From Acidobacteriota bacterium (lineage in GTDB: Bacteria > Acidobacteriota > Terriglobia > Terriglobales > Acidobacteriaceae): 10,687 nucleotides of DNA. Both the position numbers and the translations under genes were made by a program. Location: NCBI GenBank assembly GCA_021802085.1, contig JAKAAZ010000118.1, positions 1 through 10,687 of the forward strand, written 5' to 3'. Positions 6,149 through 10,687 of the stretch are shown piece by piece. Positions within the stretch are counted from its first letter, which is position 1; each line of letters opens with the position of its first letter. Below the pieces are notes generated by a model, which was given only the letters and a program-made list of their open reading frames with translations, was not told where the DNA came from and searched no databases.

Positions 6149-8125
6149 CTAAGGGCAGTCGATTGAAACGTCGTTAAATTGCACGCGGTTCCATCCGGTG
6201 CCGACGCCGAACATGCCGTGAGTGTGCGTGGCATCCTGAATGGAGGCGAGCACTTTGCCATCGAGTGAAGCCGACACTCGATGGCCTTGGAAGACAAGTT
6301 CCATTTTGCGCCACCCGTTTTCGTTCTTCGGAAATCTGCCGTGGGCCATGGTGCGCGTGGGCTTCTTGTATTCGGCAGAGAACAGAGACCATGCGCCTTC
6401 GGAGGTGATCTGGAAGACATAGGCGCTGGGCAATTTCGCCTTTTGAGCCTTGAACACGTCGGCTGAATCGATGCGCCCGAGCAGCATGGCACCGCCGCGG
6501 CCCATGAAATGGACCTCCGACCTGACGCGATAATCTGTCCATTTTTCATTTCCGGCCAGCGTCCATGGATCGGGCAGCGGTCCCCAGGGGATCGGCTTTT
6601 GCGTGATGACTTGCTCCAGGCAATGTCCAGCGCGCTCGATACACTTCTCCACTTCAAAAGCTCCATCCTGATCGGACAGAAATGGAGATGTGCCGTGCAG
6701 GCGTACTTTCTCGAAGTCAGCGCGCCAGGGAAACGGAAAATCGGCCGGCGGCGGGGGAGTGACATTGCCTTTTCCCTGCCTGGTGGTCGTGGTGAGCGAG
6801 TAGAGCGAATCCGGGTCGAAGGTGTAGGAAAACTTGTCGCCAGTCGCAGGTATGTCCGCCACGTGCTCGAAAGTCTTGGTGTTGTTGGTTTCCCATATAT
6901 GGATGACACCTGTTTTCAGTCCGCCCTTGATATGAAAGTCGACCCGCTGCGGATGCTTCGCATCGATAGTTTGCAGAATGACGCTCCAGTCCTTTCCATT
7001 GGGAGATTTCAGCGCAACGTAGTCGCCCATTTCCGGCAGATAGCCGCAGGATTGGTCGAGATACTGCCACCCCGGCTGCGTGAATTGCGTCGTGTGCGCC
7101 GTCGCCCAGATCGCGCCCTGCACATCGTAGTATCCCGACCACGGCGTGTTGGCATACATCAGTCCGGAATTTGGCGCGGCCAGGATATCGTAGTACGAGG
7201 TAATGGGACTCCATATCTCGGTCGCGGTAAAGCCGCCTTTTAAATAATTGTCGTTGTAGAGCTGCGCCAGCTCTCGCCCGCCTATCTGCCAGTCGCGAGA
7301 ATGAATGTGGCCCGCGCTCGATGCCGGCTGATCTTCACTGGACCATAAAGGCCTGCCGATATTTCGTGCGTCCGGCGGGGTCGTGATTTTGCCATGGATG
7401 CGCGGGTAGTGGACCGAGACCACTGCGATGGCCGCATTCAGCGCCGGGTCCTTCCGCATGGCATCAAGGATTTTCCACTGTCCGCCGCCTTCTCCAGGAT
7501 ATTCATCACAGCAGACGATTTTCGTCTTCAGTCCACGCTGGTCCAGGACTTCGCGCAGGGTCTTTACATAGACCGCATTGAACGGGGTCTCATTCCAGTC
7601 GCCGGTGTACGCGATATCAAGGCGGTAGGTTTGCTTCGCTCCTTGCAAGAATCCAGCCATGTACTCCGCAGTTTTTCCGGAGTAAAACTTTCCCACCCAG
7701 CCGGGCGCGCCCCAGGCAAGCGAGTCCAGAACGATGTTCGGATTGCGCTTTCGCGCCTCCTTCATCAGCCACCATTCGTAGCCGCGGGTAAAGTTCCAGT
7801 TCGTCGGAGTGTGGGCATAACTTGGCTCGGAGCCGTCAGTTGAGTTCACGTCCGCGCCGATCTCCACTTTCAGGTGCTGCAGGGCCGCGCCATAATTCGG
7901 CTTGAATAAATAATCGAGAATCTGGCTGCGCTGCGGCTCGGGATAATCGATCAGCAGGCGCGAGGACGCACCGGCGCTCACCGCGCCGATACCGTCGAAG
8001 ATGTGTCCGCTACTATGGCCGTCAACGACCACGGATTTGGTTGCCATCTGTGGCGCGGAACCTTTACAGCCGGCGGACAGGACGCAAACTATCGCCATTG
8101 CTCCCAGGAAAATTGTCTTTTTCAC
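6149..8125 (-). CDS. GH59 galactosylceramidase-like beta-galactosidase, outer-membrane lipoprotein type
   Basis: The product is 658 residues from GTG at 8125, with GGGGAAG just upstream. The GTG overlaps the transporter stop by 4 bases (GTGA), so translation is coupled. Residues 1-20 form a lipoprotein signal with lipobox LSAGC (Cys20, followed by Lys), which predicts export and lipidation, probably to the outer membrane. The rest follows animal galactosylceramidase closely: HIFDGIGAVSAGASSRLLID, YPEPQRSQILDYLFKPN, YEWWLMKEARKRNPNI, HTTQFTQPGW. The acid/base is E179 in DWNE and the nucleophile E264 in LWSSED. The domain order is TIM barrel (about 35-350), beta-sandwich (about 350-455), a PPPP linker, and a C-terminal jelly-roll/lectin-like domain (about 465-658) with RVQFNDVSIDCP at the end. 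The reaction would be release of terminal beta-galactose from a glycolipid or plant galactoside. It is the only fully open gene of its operon. Confidence 0.93.
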   Translation of the reverse strand: MKKTIFLGAMAIVCVLSAGCKGSAPQMATKSVVVDGHSSGHIFDGIGAVSAGASSRLLIDYPEPQRSQILDYLFKPNYGAALQHLKVEIGADVNSTDGSEPSYAHTPTNWNFTRGYEWWLMKEARKRNPNIVLDSLAWGAPGWVGKFYSGKTAEYMAGFLQGAKQTYRLDIAYTGDWNETPFNAVYVKTLREVLDQRGLKTKIVCCDEYPGEGGGQWKILDAMRKDPALNAAIAVVSVHYPRIHGKITTPPDARNIGRPLWSSEDQPASSAGHIHSRDWQIGGRELAQLYNDNYLKGGFTATEIWSPITSYYDILAAPNSGLMYANTPWSGYYDVQGAIWATAHTTQFTQPGWQYLDQSCGYLPEMGDYVALKSPNGKDWSVILQTIDAKHPQRVDFHIKGGLKTGVIHIWETNNTKTFEHVADIPATGDKFSYTFDPDSLYSLTTTTRQGKGNVTPPPPADFPFPWRADFEKVRLHGTSPFLSDQDGAFEVEKCIERAGHCLEQVITQKPIPWGPLPDPWTLAGNEKWTDYRVRSEVHFMGRGGAMLLGRIDSADVFKAQKAKLPSAYVFQITSEGAWSLFSAEYKKPTRTMAHGRFPKNENGWRKMELVFQGHRVSASLDGKVLASIQDATHTHGMFGVGTGWNRVQFNDVSIDCP

Positions 8126-9558
8126 TTGTCTTCCCCACGTTTCGCAGATGTCATTGGCCCCTCATCGCGGCTCCACAGGACCTCGATCTCTTCGAGAGTC
8201 TTGCCCTTTGTTTCCGGCGCTAACCGCCATACCAGCAAAAATGTCAGCACGCATAGAAAGCTATAAAGGCAAAATGCGCCGGTGATAGTGATCGCGCGCG
8301 TCAGCGACAGAAATGTGAATGTCAACACAAAACTCGCAATCCATAGCGCCATATTGGCGATCGACATAGCGCGTCCGCGAACCCGGGTGGGGAAAAGTTC
8401 CGCCATCAATACCCAGGTGGCGGGCCCGAGTCCAATGGCGAAAGCCGCCACGCAGAGCAGCATAGCACCTAGCGCCAGAGGGGCGGGCGGCGGATGCAGT
8501 AGGAAGGCGAGGCCCAGCATCAATTGACAAACCGCCATGCACGCGCTGGAAAACATCAGCACAGGCCGGCGGCCTAACCGCTCGATGAGCCAAAGCGCCG
8601 CGATCGTCACCAGGAAGTTGACCGCGCCGATAGTGGCATTGGCTCCGATTGCGGCGGAGGCGCAATGGCCGCCCAGTTCGCGCTGCCAGATAATGGATCC
8701 GTAAAAGAGGACGGTGTTGATGCCGGTTATTTGCTGCAGGACAGCGAGTGCGACTACAAGAAAAAGCGGTCGTCGCAGAGCAGGCGCCAGCAGGTCGCTG
8801 AACGTGCTTGCCTCCATCTGCAGCGATTCGCGAATCTGGACAAGGTGCTGGTCCGCCCTCTCCGGCCCTTCCACGCGGCTGAGGATCAGACGGGCGTCCG
8901 CTTCGCGATTCTGCTCCATCAACCAGCGCGGACTTTCCGGCACGAAAAACAGTCCGAAGAATAGTCCCAGAGAAGGCACCATCGCCGCCGCGAACATCCA
9001 TCGCCAGCTGGACTCGCCAGAAAACGAAAGCGCCCAGTTGATGAGGTAAGCCAGCAGGATTCCGGTAACCACGGCCATTTGATTCAGAGAGACCAGTCGC
9101 CCGCGAATGCGCGCCGGGGAAACTTCCGCGATGTAAAGCGGTGCCAGCATGGAAGCAATGCCGATGGCGATGCCTCCGATAAAACGCGCTACTCCAAACT
9201 GCACAAAGTCTCGCGGCAGCGCCGCGCCCAGGGAGGAAACGGCGAATAGCAAAGCCGAGAAGGAAAGCACCCGCTTTCTTCCATAGCGGTCGCTCAGCTA
9301 GCCGGCCAGAGACGCTCCCGCGATGCAGCCGATCAGCAAGCTGCTGACCGCGAATTCGGTTTCAAAGTCCGTCAGGCGAAACTGAACGCGCAGGAAGACG
9401 ATTGCTCCATTGATGACCGCGATATCGAAGCCGAAAAGCAGGCCCGCGATGGCCGCCACTCCACAAACCAGCCACGCATAGCTTTGGCTCACATTTGTTT
9501 CTGCGGAGCTTACGTATTTTTCTGAACCGTGGACGCCGGGAATGTATCCACTAGGCAC
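8122..9558 (-). pseudogene. Sugar-porter MFS transporter interrupted by one amber codon
   Basis: Read through one TAG, the frame encodes 478 residues, the normal size for a sugar:H+ symporter of TC 2.A.1.1. TM1 is visible at residues 28-54 (YAWLVCGVAAIAGLLFGFDI) and TM2 at 69-86. The stop at 9298-9300 (codon 87) falls where the family has a residue between LAG and LSDRYGRKR, probably Trp (TGG to TAG). After it come PLYIAEVSPARIRGRLVSLN, PESPRWL, the sugar-binding QQITGINTVLFYG, ERLGRR and the C-terminal PETKGKTLEEIE. GTG at 9558 overlaps the TPR stop by 8 bases; GTG at 9492 is another possible start. The segment from GTG 9270 (382 codons) lacks TM1-2 and would hardly transport. In the intact operon it would import the released galactoside or galactose. 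Decay or a sequencing error are both possible. Confidence 0.88.
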
Positions 9559-10609
9559 CGGTTGTGTCCCGCATACTCTGTGCTTGCTTCCATTGCGAGA
9601 TCTCTTGCCAGGCGTCGATATTGCTTGGTTCCATCTTCAGGACCTCGAGAAAAAGCTCCCGCGCATGCACCAATTGCCCCAGGCCAAGTTCGGCATAGGC
9701 TTCGAGAAGCAGGCATCCGAGCAGATTTCGCTCTTTCAAATCATCCTCGAAGAGAAGAAAATTCGGCAGCGATGTGGCGAAATAGTCGATCACCGGCTCA
9801 TCGTTCCGGTGCTGTTGGGCATAGGCTCGAAGTTCTTCCAGGGCCGTCCGCGCGTCATCCTCGCGTTCCAGATGCCGGAGTGCAAGAGCCCGGTAATAAC
9901 TATGGATTGAATACGCGGACAGCGGAGCGGCAGCAGCGCGGTATAATTCCTGCGCGCGGACGGTATCCCCGGAGCTCTCCAGTGCCAGTCCCTGCCAGTA
10001 ATCGAGCTGCCGCTCCAGCGTGAGCAGATGCTTGCCTTCTCCGAGATTTTGCGGATAATTTCTGGCTTGCTGGAAATGCCTCGCCGCGCGCGCGAAATCG
10101 CCATCATCGATGGCCGCCCGTCCCAGCGCGGTATGAGCATCCACATACCGACCGGAGACCAGGCCCTCTCCACCCTCCCAGGGGCTGAACCGACGACTGA
10201 GAAGAATGTGCAGAGCCCGCTCGTGCTGCCCGGTAAGGTTCAGCAGCGCGATGCGTTCGATGCTCAAATCATCGCGCTGCTCGACTAGATCACTCCGCGC
10301 TTCTAGAGCTGCAAGGCGTTCCTCCGGCTCGAATCCCAGGCGCTTCTTCAACTGATCGAACTCGTAGAGCAGGCGCGCATCCGCCGGGTTCGTCTCAAAT
10401 GCTTTTGCATAGGCGGCAAGCGCCGCTTCCGGATCATGCCGCGCGTTATATTCGGCGATCCCCAAGTTTCTCCACGGAATGGAGAACGTCGGATCCAACA
10501 TCACCGAATCCCGCCAGCAGGCGACGGCTTCCCCGTAACGCTTGCGATCGTAGTAGAGATTTCCTAGGAGTCTGTCGGGCATAAGGGTTTGAGATTTTGT
10601 AACCAACAT
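9551..10609 (-). CDS. DUF5107-type tetratricopeptide repeat protein, C-terminal part only
   Basis: The open frame has 352 codons from ATG 10609 (a second ATG lies at 10582); neither has a ribosome-binding site. It matches the C-terminal TPR half of large (about 1000-1100 residue) DUF5107 proteins, which are found beside glycoside hydrolase and sugar transport genes. TPR-like units begin at LLGNLYYDRKRYGEAVACWR and IPWRNLGIAEYNARHDPEAA; the family signature SRRFSPWEGGEGLVSGRYVD is at residues 138-157, followed by ARNYPQNLGEGKHLLTLERQ. Codons upstream of LLGN lie in the TIR-bounded element at the window edge and do not resemble the family, so the gene has lost its N-terminal two-thirds by insertion or rearrangement. 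It is followed by the overlapping MFS gene. The function of the family is not established; it is probably no longer functional here. Confidence 0.8.
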   Translation of the reverse strand: MLVTKSQTLMPDRLLGNLYYDRKRYGEAVACWRDSVMLDPTFSIPWRNLGIAEYNARHDPEAALAAYAKAFETNPADARLLYEFDQLKKRLGFEPEERLAALEARSDLVEQRDDLSIERIALLNLTGQHERALHILLSRRFSPWEGGEGLVSGRYVDAHTALGRAAIDDGDFARAARHFQQARNYPQNLGEGKHLLTLERQLDYWQGLALESSGDTVRAQELYRAAAAPLSAYSIHSYYRALALRHLEREDDARTALEELRAYAQQHRNDEPVIDYFATSLPNFLLFEDDLKERNLLGCLLLEAYAELGLGQLVHARELFLEVLKMEPSNIDAWQEISQWKQAQSMRDTTGA

Positions 10610-10685
10610 AGAATCAACAACATACCAAACATGGTAGATTTTGTAGGTTGTTGATTTTAAAGGGTATGAAATCTATGCCCGACAG
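10572..10685. mobile_element. 114-bp TIR-bounded element truncating the TPR gene
   Basis: ctgtcgggcata at 10572-10583 is repeated as its exact reverse complement tatgcccgacag at 10674-10685. The interior is AT-rich, unlike the GC-rich flank, and contains an imperfect stem (aatcaacaacatac at 10612-10625 with gtaggttgttgatt at 10643-10656, one mismatch) and a direct repeat agattttgta (10592-10601, 10636-10645). This layout fits a second MITE, distinct in sequence from that at 720-832. Only two bases lie beyond its right end, so a target duplication cannot be judged; a large element end or a fold-back assembly artefact remain possible. Confidence 0.5.
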
Positions 10686-10687
10686 GC

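Noticed and set aside
6509..7243. A 244-codon open frame on the plus strand
   Set aside because: It is antisense to the GH59 gene, Arg-rich and without recognisable motifs.
4347..9300. Amber recoding (TAG as a sense codon), suggested by TAG inside the transporter and the transposase
   Set aside because: TAG is the normal terminator of the kinase, isomerase and TPR genes in the same window, and the transposase is already dead from deletions.
1..10687. CRISPR array, tRNA or rRNA gene, prophage or toxin-antitoxin module
   Set aside because: No regularly spaced repeats, cloverleaf-like segments, rRNA-like blocks, phage genes or small paired genes were recognised on either strand.

Overview
The window looks like a piece of a soil-type, polysaccharide-degrading bacterial chromosome. 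It is moderately GC-rich and densely coded, and every recognisable gene lies on the minus strand, so transcription runs from the right end to the left. The gene content (a GH59 galactosidase lipoprotein, a GH36 alpha-galactosidase, a sugar-porter MFS protein, a large-family DUF5107/TPR protein, an IS1380 relic) would suit an Acidobacteriota (Terriglobia-like) genome. That placement is an inference from content and style; there is no rRNA or marker gene here.

Right block, about 4.9-10.6 kb, in order of transcription. (1) The C-terminal part of a DUF5107-type TPR protein, cut off upstream by a 114-bp element with 12-bp terminal inverted repeats at the window edge. (2) A sugar-porter MFS gene overlapping it by 8 bases and interrupted by one TGG-to-TAG nonsense codon. 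(3) An intact 658-codon GH59 galactosylceramidase-like lipoprotein that overlaps the transporter by 4 bases (GTGA). (4) A secreted GH36 alpha-galactosidase 22 bases further on, carrying two compensating single-base frameshifts and missing its 3' half, including the catalytic centre. Together these read as a former galactoside import and degradation operon in which, as sequenced, only the GH59 gene is fully open.

Middle block, about 3.65-4.88 kb. This holds a degraded IS1380-family transposase with two internal deletions and a nonsense codon, flanked by about 250 bases on each side with no gene I can support. The alpha-galactosidase homology stops where this debris begins.

Left block, 1-3.65 kb, in order of transcription. 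A candidate promoter region is followed by a phosphofructokinase-family sugar kinase with an unusual mixed nucleotide/PPi signature. One base after it comes an L-fucose/L-arabinose-isomerase-like protein, then a 113-bp MITE-like element flanked by TA dinucleotides, then a GntR/FCD regulator that runs off the left edge. The pair suggests an aldose-to-ketose-to-ketose-phosphate catabolic module under GntR control; its substrate cannot be read from sequence alone.

The main points of interest are a close bacterial counterpart of the animal galactosylceramidase (the Krabbe-disease enzyme), two small TIR-bounded elements that sit exactly at gene ends, an isomerase/kinase pair of unknown sugar, and a clear record of locus decay.
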